Part shown: positions 50,129 to 60,554 of the stretch, one piece after another | Layout: each line of letters opens with the position of its first letter | Numbering within the stretch: the stretch's first letter is position 1 | The notes under the pieces: generated by a model | Seen by the model: only the letters and a program-made list of their open reading frames with translations | Database searches by the model: none | What the model was told of the DNA's origin: nothing | Made by a program: the position numbers and the translations under genes | Source of the DNA: Serratia sp. H1w | GTDB taxonomy: Bacteria > Pseudomonadota > Gammaproteobacteria > Enterobacterales > Enterobacteriaceae | Assembly: GCF_000633355.1 (NCBI RefSeq) | Contig: NZ_AYMQ01000006.1 | Location: forward strand, 62,001 to 126,000 | Reading direction: 5' to 3' | Length of the DNA: 64,000 nt

Positions 50129-51598
50129 ATGACAGCTGAGCTACTGGTAAATATCACGCCGTCTGAAACGCGGGTTGCCTATATTGACGGCGGCATTCTG
50201 CAAGAGATCCACATCGAGCGCGAAGCCAAGCGTGGCATCGTGGGCAATATCTACAAAGGGCGTGTCAGCCGCGTGTTACCCGGCATGCAGGCGGCCTTTG
50301 TCGATATTGGCCTGGATAAAGCGGCCTTCCTGCACGCCTCCGATATCATGCCGCACACCGAGTGTGTTGCCGGTGATGAACAAAAGAACTTCTCCGTGCG
50401 TGATATCGCCGAACTGGTGCGCCAGGGGCAGGATCTGATGGTTCAGGTGGTGAAAGATCCGCTTGGCACCAAGGGCGCACGCCTCACCACCGATATTACG
50501 TTGCCTTCACGCTACCTGGTGTTTATGCCGGGCGCTTCGCACGTAGGGGTTTCCCAACGCATTGAAAGTGAAGCCGAACGCGAGCGTCTCAAACGCGCCG
50601 TGGCGGCCTATTGTGACGATCTGGGCGGCTTTATCATCCGCACCGCGGCGGAAGGGATTGGCGATGAAGAGCTGGCGCAGGATGCTGCCTTCCTCAAACG
50701 GTTGTGGACCAAGGTCATGGAACGCAAAAAGCGTAACCAGACCAAGTACAAACTGTATGGCGAGCTGGCGTTGGCGCACCGTATCCTGCGTGACTTTGCC
50801 GGTGCGGCGCTGGATCGTATCCGCGTTGACTCACGGCTGACGCACGATCAGTTAGTGGAATTTACCGGCGAATATATCCCGGATATCACCAACAAGCTGG
50901 AGCTGTATACCGGCAGCCAGCCGATCTTCGATCTGTATGATGTCGAGAACGAGATCCAGCGTGCGCTGGAGCGTAAGGTGGAGTTGAAATCCGGCGGCTA
51001 CCTGATCATCGATCAAACCGAAGCCATGACCACCGTGGATATCAACACCGGTGCCTTCGTTGGCCACCGCAATCTTGATGAAACCATCTTCAATACCAAC
51101 ATCGAAGCGACGCAGGCCATCGCCAGACAGCTGCGGCTGCGCAACCTGGGCGGCATCATCATCATTGATTTCATTGATATGAACAATGACGAACACCGCC
51201 GCCGGGTATTGCACTCGTTGGAGCTGGCACTGAGTAAAGATCGGGTAAAAACCACAATCAACGGTTTCTCTCAACTAGGATTAGTGGAGATGACGCGTAA
51301 ACGCACACGTGAGAGCATTGAGCATGTGCTGTGTAACGACTGCCCGACCTGCCAGGGCCGTGGAACGGTGAAAACGGTGGAAACCGTCTGCTATGAGATT
51401 ATGCGTGAGATCGTGCGCGTACATCATGCTTACGATTCCGATCGTTTCCTGGTCTATGCGTCTGCGGCCGTGGGTGAGGCGCTGAAAGGCGAAGAGTCAC
51501 ATGCGCTGGCAGAAGTGGAGATCTTCGTTGGCAAACAGGTCAAGGTGCAGATTGAACCTTTATACAGCCAGGAACAGTTTGACGTCGTGATGATGTAA
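50129..51598 (+). CDS. rng: Ribonuclease G
   Basis: A 489-residue endoribonuclease that matures the 16S rRNA 5' end and degrades some mRNAs. It has an S1 domain (RGIVGNIYKGRVSRVLPGMQAAFVDIGLDKAAFLH, about 35-70), the catalytic Asp pair in TTVDINTGAFVG and IIIDFIDMNND, and the zinc-link motif DCPTCQGRG (about 404-412). Strong RBS GAGGAGA. Its stop lies 2 nt from repeat R5. Confidence 0.98.
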   Translation: MTAELLVNITPSETRVAYIDGGILQEIHIEREAKRGIVGNIYKGRVSRVLPGMQAAFVDIGLDKAAFLHASDIMPHTECVAGDEQKNFSVRDIAELVRQGQDLMVQVVKDPLGTKGARLTTDITLPSRYLVFMPGASHVGVSQRIESEAERERLKRAVAAYCDDLGGFIIRTAAEGIGDEELAQDAAFLKRLWTKVMERKKRNQTKYKLYGELALAHRILRDFAGAALDRIRVDSRLTHDQLVEFTGEYIPDITNKLELYTGSQPIFDLYDVENEIQRALERKVELKSGGYLIIDQTEAMTTVDINTGAFVGHRNLDETIFNTNIEATQAIARQLRLRNLGGIIIIDFIDMNNDEHRRRVLHSLELALSKDRVKTTINGFSQLGLVEMTRKRTRESIEHVLCNDCPTCQGRGTVKTVETVCYEIMREIVRVHHAYDSDRFLVYASAAVGEALKGEESHALAEVEIFVGKQVKVQIEPLYSQEQFDVVMM

Positions 51599-51600
51599 TG

Positions 51601-51794
51601 CCCCTCACACCAACCCTCTCCCATAGGGAGAGGGAGCTGTTAGTTCCTGCTTTTTTGGAGGTAAAGAAGTCATCTAGGTAACCGTGATCGTCTCCTCATC
51701 CAAGGTGGATCAGCCGGTGCTCATGAAGGCTCACATACTTTCAGCCTAACTCGATCGGTTCCCTCTCCCTGTGGGAGAGGGTTAGGGTGAGGGG
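51601..51794. repeat. Palindromic intergenic repeat R5 (long copy with terminal inverted repeats)
   Basis: It begins CCCCTCACACCAACCCTCTC two bases after the rng stop and ends GGGAGAGGGTTAGGGTGAGGGG, a 194-bp element with inverted termini. Each terminus contains a CCCTCTCCC-type hairpin. The interior does not resemble R1/R2, so the ends are conserved and the middle is not. Confidence 0.85.
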
Positions 51795-51830
51795 AACAAG
51801 GTTATATATTTGGTCACTAAGGAGAAATGC

Positions 51831-54800
51831 GTGAGGCGACTGCCCGGGATCCTGTTAGCCACAGGCGCCACTTTAATCGTTGTTGTGGCGTTGCTGATCA
51901 GCGGGTTGCGTCTGGTATTGCCTGAGCTTAACCATTATCGTCCACTGTTGCTGGAGAAGGTACAGGCGATCGCCGGGGTCCCCGTCGAGGCCGACTTTAT
52001 CCAGGGCAGTTGGGAAACCTTTGGCCCGACGCTGGAAGCCCGCAACATCCATGTGACCCTGCCAAAAAGCACGATCCAGATCGAGCGGGTCACGCTGGCG
52101 CTGGACGTGTGGCAATCCCTGCTGCATTGGCGCTGGCAGTTCCGCGATCTCACCTTCTATCAATTGCAGTTCGATCTTAACGCAACGTTTGGCGGTGAAG
52201 GCAATAATGGCAACGGCCTTACCTCAAACAGCGTCAGCGATCTGTTCCTGTATCAGCTGGATCACTTTGATCTGCGCAACAGCCGTCTCTCTTTTCTGAC
52301 CCCATCTGGCTCGCGCGCTGAATTCCATATCCCGCAAATGACCTGGCTCAATAGCCATAACCGACATCGTGCGGAAGGCCAGATCAGCCTGACCAGTCTG
52401 AATGGTCAGCATGGTGCGGTGCAGCTACGCCTGGATCTGCGGGATGAGCAGGGGTTGCTGAACACCGGCACCATCTATATGCAGGCCGATGATATCGACA
52501 TGAAGCCCTGGTTCAGCCGCTGGCTGCAAACCAATACCGGCCTGGAAAGTGCGGACTTCAGCCTGGCGGCCTGGCTCAATATCAAGAACGGTGCAATCTA
52601 CAGTGGTAATGCCTTACTTAATAAAGGCACCGCCAGTTGGTCGGTGGGCAGCGATCAGCATCGGCTGGATGTCGATAACCTGGCGCTGGCACTGAGCCGC
52701 GAGGGTAACGGCTGGCAGGTACATGTGCCTGCACTGAATCTGAAAACCGATGGTCAAGCCTGGGCGCCAGGAACCCTTACCGGTCTATGGTTGCCGGAAA
52801 ATAACCAATTTATCGGGCCAAACCAAAGCGAAGAACTGCGTATCCGTGCTACCGGCATCCAGTTGGAACGGCTGGAAGCGTTGCTGCCCACCTTCTCGTT
52901 CCTTAGCCCGGATGTACTGGAGCGTTGGAAAGACTTGCAGCCTCACGGCATGCTAAGGGCGCTGGCGCTGGATATCCCACTGCAACAGCCCGAAAAGACT
53001 CGTTTTCAGGCGTGGTGGCAGGATCTGAGTTGGCAACACTGGAAACTGTTGCCGGGTGTTGATCACTTTTCCGGTGCGTTAACCGGGGGCGTGGAAAATG
53101 GCCGCCTGACGCTGGGGCTGAACAACAGCACGCTGCCTTATGGCGATATGTTCCGGGCACCGTTGGAGATCAGCCGTGCCAGCGGAGCGTTGACCTGGCA
53201 AAACAACGACCAAGGCTGGCAATTGGCCAGCAAAGGCCTGGATGTGCAGGCTAAGTCCCTGTGGGTCAACGGTGATTTCCGCTATCAGCAACCGGCCAAG
53301 GGCGAACCTTGGTTAGATATTCTGGCTGGCATTCGTCTCTACGATGGTGCCGATGCCTGGCGCTATTTCCCTGAGCCACTGATGGGTAAACATCTGGTGG
53401 ATTATCTCAGCGGGGCGATCCAGGGCGGGCAGGTTGATAATGCCTCCCTGATCTATGCCGGTGATCCGCAACACTTCCCTTATGAGAAGAACGAAGGGCA
53501 GTTTCAGGTGTTTGTCCCACTACGCCACGCTACCTTCCAGTTCCAGCCGGAATGGCCAGCGCTGAACGATCTGGCCATCGACCTCGATTTTGCCAACAGC
53601 GGCCTGTGGATGAATGCACCGCAAACCCTGTTGGGTAAGGTGACCGGCAGGAACATCAGCGCCGTCATTCCTGACTATCGTAAAGAGCGCCTGCTGATTG
53701 ATTCTGAGGTTGCCGGTGAGGGGCAAGATATTCACGACTACTTCATGCAGACCCCACTGGATGATTCGGTCGGGGCGGCGCTGGATGAGTTGCAGGTGGG
53801 TGGCAATGTAAGTGGGCGCTTACACCTCGATATCCCGTTGGATGGTGAACTGGTTAACGCCAGCGGTGAGGTTACGCTGAACAACAACTCGCTGCTGGTC
53901 AAGCCGCTGGAGAGCCAGCTCGAGCGAGTCAGTGGCAAATTCCGCTTCAACAACGGCAACCTGCAAAGTGACACCCTGACGGCCAACTGGTTTGGGCAAC
54001 CGCTGGCGGTCAACTTCGATACAGTGGAAGGCAAACAGGATTATAAGGTTAACGTTGGGCTGAAAGGCGATTGGCAACCGGCCAAAGTTGAGGGTTTGCC
54101 GCCGGAGTTTGCCAAAATGCTGGCAGGTAGTGCCGCCTGGCTGGGTAAAGTGGCGATCAACCTGCCGCATAAAGGCGAGCCGAGCTATGACATTGGGGTC
54201 AATGCCGACCTGAAAAAAGTAAGCAGTCACTTACCTTCTCCACTTGATAAACCGGCAGGGGAAGCGCTACCGGTCAGCGTAAAAGTCAACGGCGGCCTGC
54301 ACGGATTTATGCTCAATGGCAGTGCGGGCAAACAAAACCACTTCAACAGCGAATGGCTGCTGGCCAAACAGCAGGTGGTGTTGGCACGTGCCGCCTGGAA
54401 GACGGGCGGTTCCGCTACCCCGGCGCTACCCAAAGACAAATCTCTGGTACTCAATCTGCCCGCGCTGGATGGTGAGCAATGGCTGGGGCTATTGGCTCCG
54501 GCGATGAAGCAGAGCAGCGGTGCAGGCAAGGTAGGCAATTTCGTCTTCCCAACCAGCGTCACGCTCGAGACCCCGCAGCTAACGCTGGGCGGACAGGCTT
54601 GGCATAACCTTCAGCTTGCGGTAGAGCAGCAACTGGCTGGAACCAAGGTGACCGCCAAGGGCAAAGAGATTGATGGCAGCCTGACAATGCCGGATAAAGG
54701 TATGTGGCGCGCCGATCTTGGCTATCTTTATTACAACCCGCAGTTTGCCAGTGGCGAAGGTAGCGCAGGTAGCACTAACCCGTTGACCACGGCAGAGCGA

Positions 54801-55643
54801 ATTTCCTTCCAGGACTGGCCTTCACTGATGTTGCGCTGTAAATCTTGCTGGATGATGGGGCAAAACCTCGGCACTGTTGAGGCCGACGTGAAGCACGATG
54901 GTGATTCGCTGGTGCTCAGCCATGGCCTGGTGGATACCGGCTACGGCCGCATGACCGCCAGTGGCCTGTGGAAACAGAACGCTCAGGAAGAGCGCAGTGC
55001 GTTAAAGGGCAAACTGCTGGGCAGCAAAATCGATCGCACCGCCAGCTTCTTTGGCGTGACCATCCCGTTAAAAGATTCCCCTTTCGATATCGATTTTGAT
55101 CTGCACTGGCATGGGCAACCCTGGAAACCGCAGATCGACACGCTGAACGGCACCATGAAGGTCTATCTGGGCAAAGGCGAGATCGACAACGTTGGCGGTG
55201 GCCGGGCCGGGCAACTGCTACGGCTGGTCAGCTTTGATGCCCTGCTGCGTAAATTGCAGTTCGACTTCCGCGATACCTTCGGCAATGGCTTTTACTTTGA
55301 CTCCATACGCGGCACTATCTGGACGAAAGATGGCATAATGCATACAGATAACTTATTGGTGGATGGGCTGGCGGCGGATATCGCCATGAGCGGCCAGATC
55401 GACCTGGTGAAACGCCAGATTGATATGCAGGCCGTGATTGCGCCAGAGATCTCGGCGACGGTAGGTGTAGCAACCGCGTTTGTGATCAACCCGATTGTGG
55501 GGGCGGCGGTGTTTGCGGCCTCGAAAGTGCTGGGGCCGTTGTGGAGCAAGATTTCGTTTATCCGCTATGACATTACCGGCAGCCTGGACCACCCGAGTAT
55601 TAATGAGGTGTTGCGTAAGCCAAAAGAGGATAAGGCGCCATGA
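51831..55643 (+). CDS. yhdP: AsmA-like envelope lipid-transport protein YhdP
   Basis: A 1270-residue inner-membrane-anchored bridge-like protein of the AsmA family. With TamB and YdbH it moves phospholipids to the outer membrane (known for E. coli). An N-terminal helix (about 5-27) is followed by long beta-rich repeats, with the conserved C-terminal AsmA-like region APEISATVGVATAFVINPIVGAAVFAASKVLGPLW. The start is GTG 51831 (VRRLPGILLATGATL), matching E. coli MRRLPGILL, with AAGGAG 6-7 nt upstream. The stop overlaps the nitrilase gene (ATGA). Confidence 0.95.
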   Translation: MRRLPGILLATGATLIVVVALLISGLRLVLPELNHYRPLLLEKVQAIAGVPVEADFIQGSWETFGPTLEARNIHVTLPKSTIQIERVTLALDVWQSLLHWRWQFRDLTFYQLQFDLNATFGGEGNNGNGLTSNSVSDLFLYQLDHFDLRNSRLSFLTPSGSRAEFHIPQMTWLNSHNRHRAEGQISLTSLNGQHGAVQLRLDLRDEQGLLNTGTIYMQADDIDMKPWFSRWLQTNTGLESADFSLAAWLNIKNGAIYSGNALLNKGTASWSVGSDQHRLDVDNLALALSREGNGWQVHVPALNLKTDGQAWAPGTLTGLWLPENNQFIGPNQSEELRIRATGIQLERLEALLPTFSFLSPDVLERWKDLQPHGMLRALALDIPLQQPEKTRFQAWWQDLSWQHWKLLPGVDHFSGALTGGVENGRLTLGLNNSTLPYGDMFRAPLEISRASGALTWQNNDQGWQLASKGLDVQAKSLWVNGDFRYQQPAKGEPWLDILAGIRLYDGADAWRYFPEPLMGKHLVDYLSGAIQGGQVDNASLIYAGDPQHFPYEKNEGQFQVFVPLRHATFQFQPEWPALNDLAIDLDFANSGLWMNAPQTLLGKVTGRNISAVIPDYRKERLLIDSEVAGEGQDIHDYFMQTPLDDSVGAALDELQVGGNVSGRLHLDIPLDGELVNASGEVTLNNNSLLVKPLESQLERVSGKFRFNNGNLQSDTLTANWFGQPLAVNFDTVEGKQDYKVNVGLKGDWQPAKVEGLPPEFAKMLAGSAAWLGKVAINLPHKGEPSYDIGVNADLKKVSSHLPSPLDKPAGEALPVSVKVNGGLHGFMLNGSAGKQNHFNSEWLLAKQQVVLARAAWKTGGSATPALPKDKSLVLNLPALDGEQWLGLLAPAMKQSSGAGKVGNFVFPTSVTLETPQLTLGGQAWHNLQLAVEQQLAGTKVTAKGKEIDGSLTMPDKGMWRADLGYLYYNPQFASGEGSAGSTNPLTTAERISFQDWPSLMLRCKSCWMMGQNLGTVEADVKHDGDSLVLSHGLVDTGYGRMTASGLWKQNAQEERSALKGKLLGSKIDRTASFFGVTIPLKDSPFDIDFDLHWHGQPWKPQIDTLNGTMKVYLGKGEIDNVGGGRAGQLLRLVSFDALLRKLQFDFRDTFGNGFYFDSIRGTIWTKDGIMHTDNLLVDGLAADIAMSGQIDLVKRQIDMQAVIAPEISATVGVATAFVINPIVGAAVFAASKVLGPLWSKISFIRYDITGSLDHPSINEVLRKPKEDKAP

Positions 55644-56497
55644 AAAATGCTAACGTTGCGTTATTACAGCTGTGTAGCGGTGAGCAAGTACGGGACAACC
55701 TGGCCCAGATTGAGCAGCAAATCAAGCAGCTCAATCCCGGGATAAAATTGGTGATGACTCCGGAGAACGCCTTACTGTTTGCCAACTCGGCCGCTTACCG
55801 TGAACATGCGGAAACTGAAGGCAATGGCCCATTGCAGCAGGCAGTGCGTGATATGGCTCGCCGTTATGGGGTATGGTTGCTGGTTGGCTCCATGCCCTTG
55901 ATCAGCCGCGAAGATCCGACACGCATCACCACCAGCAGCCTGCTGTTTGACGATCAGGGCGAAATCCGTGGCCGTTACGACAAACTGCACATGTTCGACG
56001 TGGATATCAATGATATCCACGCCCATTACCGCGAGTCGGATACCTACCAGCATGGTCAGCAACTCACGGTGGTCGATACGCCGGTAGGCCGCCTGGGGAT
56101 GACGATTTGCTACGATCTGCGCTTCCCTGGCCTGTATCAGGCATTGCGTGCGCAAGGTGCGGAGCTGATCTCGGTGCCCGCCGCATTTACCCGCGTAACC
56201 GGTGAAGCACACTGGGAGATTTTGCTGCGTGCCCGTGCGATCGAGAACCAGTGTGTGATCCTGGCTCCCGCACAGGTTGGCCGCCACGGAGCTACCCGTC
56301 GCACCTGGGGACATTCCATGGTGGTAGACAGCTGGGGCAATGTGCTGGCAGAAAACCCCGATGCGGTCTCCGCGCTGAAAGTGCGCGTCGATACCGGCAA
56401 GCTGCATACCGTACGCAAACAGATGCCGGTGATGCAGCACAACCGATTCCAGCCGACGCTGATTGCGCCGGTTGAAAACTCCGCCAATAAAGAGTGA
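55640..56497 (+). CDS. Nitrilase-superfamily amidase (deaminated glutathione amidase-like)
   Basis: A 285-residue cytoplasmic carbon-nitrogen hydrolase. The catalytic triad is Glu42 (TPENALLF), Lys115 (YDKLHMFDV) and Cys157 (CYDLRFP). KLHMFDVDI and [12 protein letters not shown] are typical of Nit1/YbeM, which repair deaminated glutathione, so that role is inferred. The gene overlaps yhdP by 4 nt and precedes tldD by 7 nt. E. coli has no gene at this spot between yhdP and tldD, so this is a lineage-specific member of the operon. Confidence 0.9.
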   Translation: MKNANVALLQLCSGEQVRDNLAQIEQQIKQLNPGIKLVMTPENALLFANSAAYREHAETEGNGPLQQAVRDMARRYGVWLLVGSMPLISREDPTRITTSSLLFDDQGEIRGRYDKLHMFDVDINDIHAHYRESDTYQHGQQLTVVDTPVGRLGMTICYDLRFPGLYQALRAQGAELISVPAAFTRVTGEAHWEILLRARAIENQCVILAPAQVGRHGATRRTWGHSMVVDSWGNVLAENPDAVSALKVRVDTGKLHTVRKQMPVMQHNRFQPTLIAPVENSANKE

Positions 56498-56504
56498 AAA
56501 AATT

Positions 56505-57950
56505 ATGAGCCTGTCGTTTGTCAGTGAGCAGTTACTCGCTGTGAATAAGCTGAGTCATCAGGACCTGTTCTCCGTATTGGGTCAACTGGCCGAACGCCGC
56601 CTCGATTACGCCGACCTCTATTTTCAGTCCAGCTACCACGAAGCCTGGGTGCTTGAAGACGGCATCATCAAGGATGGCTCGTACAATATCGATCAGGGCG
56701 TTGGCGTGCGTGCGGTCAGCGGTGAAAAGACCGGTTTTGCCTATGCGGACCAAATCACCCTGAACGCCCTGAACCAAAGTGCCCAGGCCGCTCGCAACAT
56801 TGTGCGTGACAGCGGCAATGGTAAAGTCCATACGCTGGGCGAGATCGGCTATCAGGCGCTGTATCCGCTGCTCGATCCGCTGCAAAGCCTGCCGCGGGAA
56901 GAGAAGATTGCGCTGCTGCACCGGGTAGACAAGATTGCGCGTGCCGAAGACAAGCGCGTACAGGAAGTCACCGCCAGCATCACCGGCGTGTACGAGCAGA
57001 TACTGGTCGCGGCAACGGACGGCACTCTGGCGGCGGACGTTCGCCCGCTGGTGCGTTTCTCCGTCAGCGTGCTGGTGGAAGAAGACGGTAAACGTGAGCG
57101 TGGAGCCAGCGGTGGTGGTGGCCGTTGCGGCTATGACTACTTCCTGGAAATCGTGGACGGTGAAGTACGTGCCGATGCTTTTGCCAAAGAAGCGGTGCGT
57201 ATGGCGCTGGTTAACCTCTCTGCCGTAGCGGCACCCGCTGGCACCATGCCGGTAGTGCTGGGCGCGGGCTGGCCGGGCGTGTTACTGCATGAAGCGGTCG
57301 GTCATGGCTTGGAAGGCGACTTCAACCGCCGTGGTACTTCGGTATTCAGCGGCCAAATGGGCAAGCTGGTGGCTTCCGAGCTGTGCACGGTTGTGGATGA
57401 CGGCACCATTCAGGGCCGCCGTGGTTCACTGGCTATCGATGACGAAGGCGTACCGGGTCAGTACAACGTGCTGATCGAGAACGGCATTCTGAAAGGCTAC
57501 ATGCAGGATAAACTCAACGCACGGCTGATGGGCGTAGCGCCTACCGGCAACGGCCGCCGCGAGTCTTATGCGCACCTGCCAATGCCGCGTATGACCAACA
57601 CCTACATGCTGGCGGGCAAATCGACACCAGAAGATATTATCGCCAGCGTGGAGTATGGCCTGTATGCGCCGAACTTTGGCGGTGGCCAGGTTGATATCAC
57701 CTCCGGGAAGTTTGTGTTCTCCACTTCCGAAGCCTATCTGATCGAAAATGGCCGCGTCACCAAACCGGTGAAGGGCGCTACGCTGATTGGTTCAGGTATT
57801 GAGGCGATGCAGCAGATCTCGATGGTCGGTAACGATCTGGCGCTGGATAAGGGCGTGGGCGTTTGCGGTAAGGAAGGGCAGAGCTTGCCGGTGGGCGTTG
57901 GCCAACCGACGCTGAAGCTGGACTCGCTTACCGTGGGCGGCACGGCTTAA
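56505..57950 (+). CDS. tldD: Metalloprotease TldD
   Basis: Active subunit of the TldD/TldE (PmbA) zinc protease, which processes microcin B17 and degrades the CcdA antitoxin in E. coli. 481 residues, the same as E. coli. The zinc motif [12 protein letters not shown] has His262, Glu263 and His267. ATG 56505 ([17 protein letters not shown]) is set by homology. The upstream in-frame extension overlaps the nitrilase gene. Ends at a strong hairpin. Confidence 0.98.
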   Translation: MSLSFVSEQLLAVNKLSHQDLFSVLGQLAERRLDYADLYFQSSYHEAWVLEDGIIKDGSYNIDQGVGVRAVSGEKTGFAYADQITLNALNQSAQAARNIVRDSGNGKVHTLGEIGYQALYPLLDPLQSLPREEKIALLHRVDKIARAEDKRVQEVTASITGVYEQILVAATDGTLAADVRPLVRFSVSVLVEEDGKRERGASGGGGRCGYDYFLEIVDGEVRADAFAKEAVRMALVNLSAVAAPAGTMPVVLGAGWPGVLLHEAVGHGLEGDFNRRGTSVFSGQMGKLVASELCTVVDDGTIQGRRGSLAIDDEGVPGQYNVLIENGILKGYMQDKLNARLMGVAPTGNGRRESYAHLPMPRMTNTYMLAGKSTPEDIIASVEYGLYAPNFGGGQVDITSGKFVFSTSEAYLIENGRVTKPVKGATLIGSGIEAMQQISMVGNDLALDKGVGVCGKEGQSLPVGVGQPTLKLDSLTVGGTA

Positions 57951-57957
57951 TGCATCC

Positions 57958-57983
57958 GACCCTGACCTTCGCTGGTCAGGGTC
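57958..57983. terminator. Hairpin between tldD and the CdaR-like gene
   Basis: A 10-bp perfect stem GACCCTGACC / GGTCAGGGTC with a 6-nt loop between convergent genes. Little T follows on either strand. Confidence 0.7.
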
Positions 57984-58010
57984 AGCATTACAGTATCATC
58001 CAACTGACGG

Positions 58011-59168
58011 CTAAAATTCTTGGCTTTCGCCTGCCGCAGTTGGCTGCTGTGCTCCCTGATGATAGTAAAGCGAAATCATCAACTGGCTGAGTTCCTTGAA
58101 ATTGAACGGATCTAACGAGGTCGCTTCCTTGATCTGGTTCAGCCGGTAGGTGAGCGTGTTGCGATGCACTCCGAGTTCCCGCGCAGCGTTGGCCAGTTCG
58201 GCATTATGTGCGATATAGGTACTCAAGGTGTTGAGCAGCATTTGGCCAGTGCTCAGCATCAGCAATTTATCGATCCTCTGTTTGAAATACAGGGTAAATG
58301 AGCTGCTTCTGGCTTCATGCAACAGCCCGCTGAAAGCAAACTGCTGGCCGTTAATCACCCGTGGTTGTGCTAACGACTCCCGGCCATGTTGTATCATCTC
58401 TTTGATCATAAACACCGATTGGCGGAAAATCGCGGCAGATCCAGACTCCACACCTATGCCGATGGTGTAATGACTCAGCTGTGTTTCCATAAATTCATTA
58501 ATATCTTTAACCGTGGGATCGGTCCGTTCGATCTCGGTGATAATTAACAGGATCTCATCATTGCTGAGCAATATTACCCGTTGGGATTTTAAAATATGTG
58601 AGAGTTTATTCAGGATGTGATCGATGGTCTGTCCCAATAAATTCCCCCCGGTTTCAATATTAATCAATACCGGCAACAGAGGTTGTGACAGGTCGATCTC
58701 TTGCTGTACCAATTGGTAAAGTATTTCTTTACCTTTCTCGGTATCGCCAACTTCCAGATACTGTTTTAGTAACAGATCTCTGATACGGTATTGCCAGTTC
58801 ATTTCCCGGATAGCTAAAGACTGCTTAATCAATAACTCCGCCGCCAGAATGGCCAGCTCGGCGTAGCGTGCAATCGCGGCGGGATTACCACTGATACCAA
58901 TCACCATAACCACCTGATCATCCACGATAATCGGATGATTAATACCGGGCTGAACATTTTTATACTGGGCGGCCTGCTGAGCATTTTCTATTGTCATCCG
59001 CTGGCGGTTCTTTATCACCTCAAATGCCACTTCATGCCGCTCACCGACCCGATGGGGTTCGCCGGAAGCAATAATGACCCCCTGATGGTCAATAACATTA
59101 ACGTTATAGTGGATAATACTCATCGCTCGTTTCACAATGGTATTAGCCAGCTCTAAGGTGATCAGCAT
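58011..59168 (-). CDS. CdaR-family (sugar diacid recognition) transcriptional regulator
   Basis: A 385-residue regulator. The N-terminal diacid-recognition domain (about 3-135) has HRVGERHEVAFEVIKNRQRMTIE and VQPGINHPIIVDDQVVMVIGISG. A middle GGDEF-like region follows, and the C-terminal PucR-type HTH (about 320-375) has ELGVHRNTLTYRLNQIKEATSLDPFNFKE. Relatives such as CdaR respond to glycerate or sugar acids. It lies 191 nt downstream of, and co-directional with, the thiolase/CoA-transferase operon, so it likely controls that operon. ATG 59168 is favoured because AAAGG is 7-8 nt upstream of it but 1 nt from ATG 59174. Confidence 0.88.
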   Translation of the reverse strand: MLITLELANTIVKRAMSIIHYNVNVIDHQGVIIASGEPHRVGERHEVAFEVIKNRQRMTIENAQQAAQYKNVQPGINHPIIVDDQVVMVIGISGNPAAIARYAELAILAAELLIKQSLAIREMNWQYRIRDLLLKQYLEVGDTEKGKEILYQLVQQEIDLSQPLLPVLINIETGGNLLGQTIDHILNKLSHILKSQRVILLSNDEILLIITEIERTDPTVKDINEFMETQLSHYTIGIGVESGSAAIFRQSVFMIKEMIQHGRESLAQPRVINGQQFAFSGLLHEARSSSFTLYFKQRIDKLLMLSTGQMLLNTLSTYIAHNAELANAARELGVHRNTLTYRLNQIKEATSLDPFNFKELSQLMISLYYHQGAQQPTAAGESQEF

Positions 59169-59323
59169 ACTCATACCTTTATGATATAAACCTCTATTAT
59201 AGTGAGGGCGATTAAATATGATAGCGGATGTTCCTTGCCAATTTCATGTTATCAATAAATAAGAATGGCTTATTAAAGCTAAAACAGTTCATATAACTCA
59301 ATGTGTAAGCCGCTTTTCCTTCA

Positions 59324-59350
59324 CCGCCCCTCTATCGGGTAGAAGGGCGG
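59324..59350 (-). terminator. Hairpin after the thiolase gene
   Basis: CCGCCCCTCT / AGAAGGGCGG, a 10-bp stem with one mismatch just past the thiolase stop. No strong U-tract. Confidence 0.5.
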
Positions 59351-59359
59351 GTTGTCAGG

Positions 59360-60544
59360 TTATCTTTCCCGTTCAAACAGCATAGAGATCCCTTGTCCAC
59401 CACCGATACACATGGTGGCTAAACCGGTATTGACGCCACGGCGCTCCATCTCATACATCAGTTTTACCGCGATGATGGCTCCACTGGCACCCACCGGATG
59501 CCCCAGCGCTATTGCCCCTCCATTGACGTTCACTTTGGCCGGATCAAGCTCCAGATCGTTAATCACTGCCAATGATTGAGCGGCAAAGGCCTCATTAAGC
59601 TCGATAAGGTCGATATCGTGCACAGACATGTTCAGTTTTTGCATTAGCTTACGGGTCGCCGGAGCTGGGCCAAAGCCCATGATTTCTGCCTCACAACCTG
59701 CCACTGCCCAGCCCCGGATCACCATCCTGATAGGCAATTCCAGTTTTTCAGCGTTGGCTCGCGTGGTGATGACCAGCGCGGCGGCTCCATCATTGATGCC
59801 TGATGATGTCGCTGCCGTGACGGTGCCGTCCTTTTTAAACGCCGGTTTCAGCTGCGCGTATTTCTCTTTCGGCGTATCTCTTGGATGTTCATCAATGGCA
59901 AACAGGCGGCTGTTCTTGCCTTCACGAACCTCCAGCGGCAGGATTTGCGAGGTAAAATGCCCCTCTTTGATGGCTGCCAGGGCCTTTTGCTGGCTGCCCC
60001 AGGCAAACTCGTCCATCGCCGCACGGCTGATGTTAAAGCGCTCCGCAACGAACTCGGCAGTCATACCGTTGTGATAAGGGCCTTCCGGCCAGGTTAAAAT
60101 AGAGACGATGCCGTCTTCCAACTCTCCGTGGCCAAGGCGATAACCATAGCGAGCCTTGCGAATATAGTGGGGCAGTTGGGTCATATTCTCCGTCCCACAG
60201 GCGACGGTGACCTCGGCATTACCGGTTTGCAGTTCCAGCATGCAATCGACAATCGCTTGCAGACCCGAGCCGCATTGTCGATTCACCGAATAGGACGTCG
60301 TTTCGTTCGGTAACCCGGCACGCAGTTGGCAAATGCGGGCGATAAAACCGCTCTCCGCGATTTGCCCTACGTTACCCACCACCACTTCATCAATCTGTGC
60401 CGGTTGCAGCCCGGCACGAGCCACGGCTTCACGGATCACAGCAGCGCCCAAATCATGTTGATGCGTATCTTTAAAGCTGCCGCCCATGGTCCCTATCGCC
60501 GTGCGTACACCGCTGACGACCACAATGTCATTTGCATTTTTCAT
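59360..60544 (-). CDS. Acetyl-CoA C-acetyltransferase (thiolase)
   Basis: A 394-residue degradative or biosynthetic thiolase splitting acetoacetyl-CoA (or a longer 3-ketoacyl-CoA) with CoA. The active residues are Cys91 in NRQCGSGLQAI, His349 in GHPVGASGA and Cys379 in CIGGGQG. Start 60544 has AAGGAG upstream. It follows the SDR gene by 10 nt. The preceding steps of the operon suggest it finishes breakdown to acetyl-CoA. Chain length is not decidable. Confidence 0.93.
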   Translation of the reverse strand: MKNANDIVVVSGVRTAIGTMGGSFKDTHQHDLGAAVIREAVARAGLQPAQIDEVVVGNVGQIAESGFIARICQLRAGLPNETTSYSVNRQCGSGLQAIVDCMLELQTGNAEVTVACGTENMTQLPHYIRKARYGYRLGHGELEDGIVSILTWPEGPYHNGMTAEFVAERFNISRAAMDEFAWGSQQKALAAIKEGHFTSQILPLEVREGKNSRLFAIDEHPRDTPKEKYAQLKPAFKKDGTVTAATSSGINDGAAALVITTRANAEKLELPIRMVIRGWAVAGCEAEIMGFGPAPATRKLMQKLNMSVHDIDLIELNEAFAAQSLAVINDLELDPAKVNVNGGAIALGHPVGASGAIIAVKLMYEMERRGVNTGLATMCIGGGQGISMLFERER

Positions 60545-60554
60545 TCGGTTCTCC

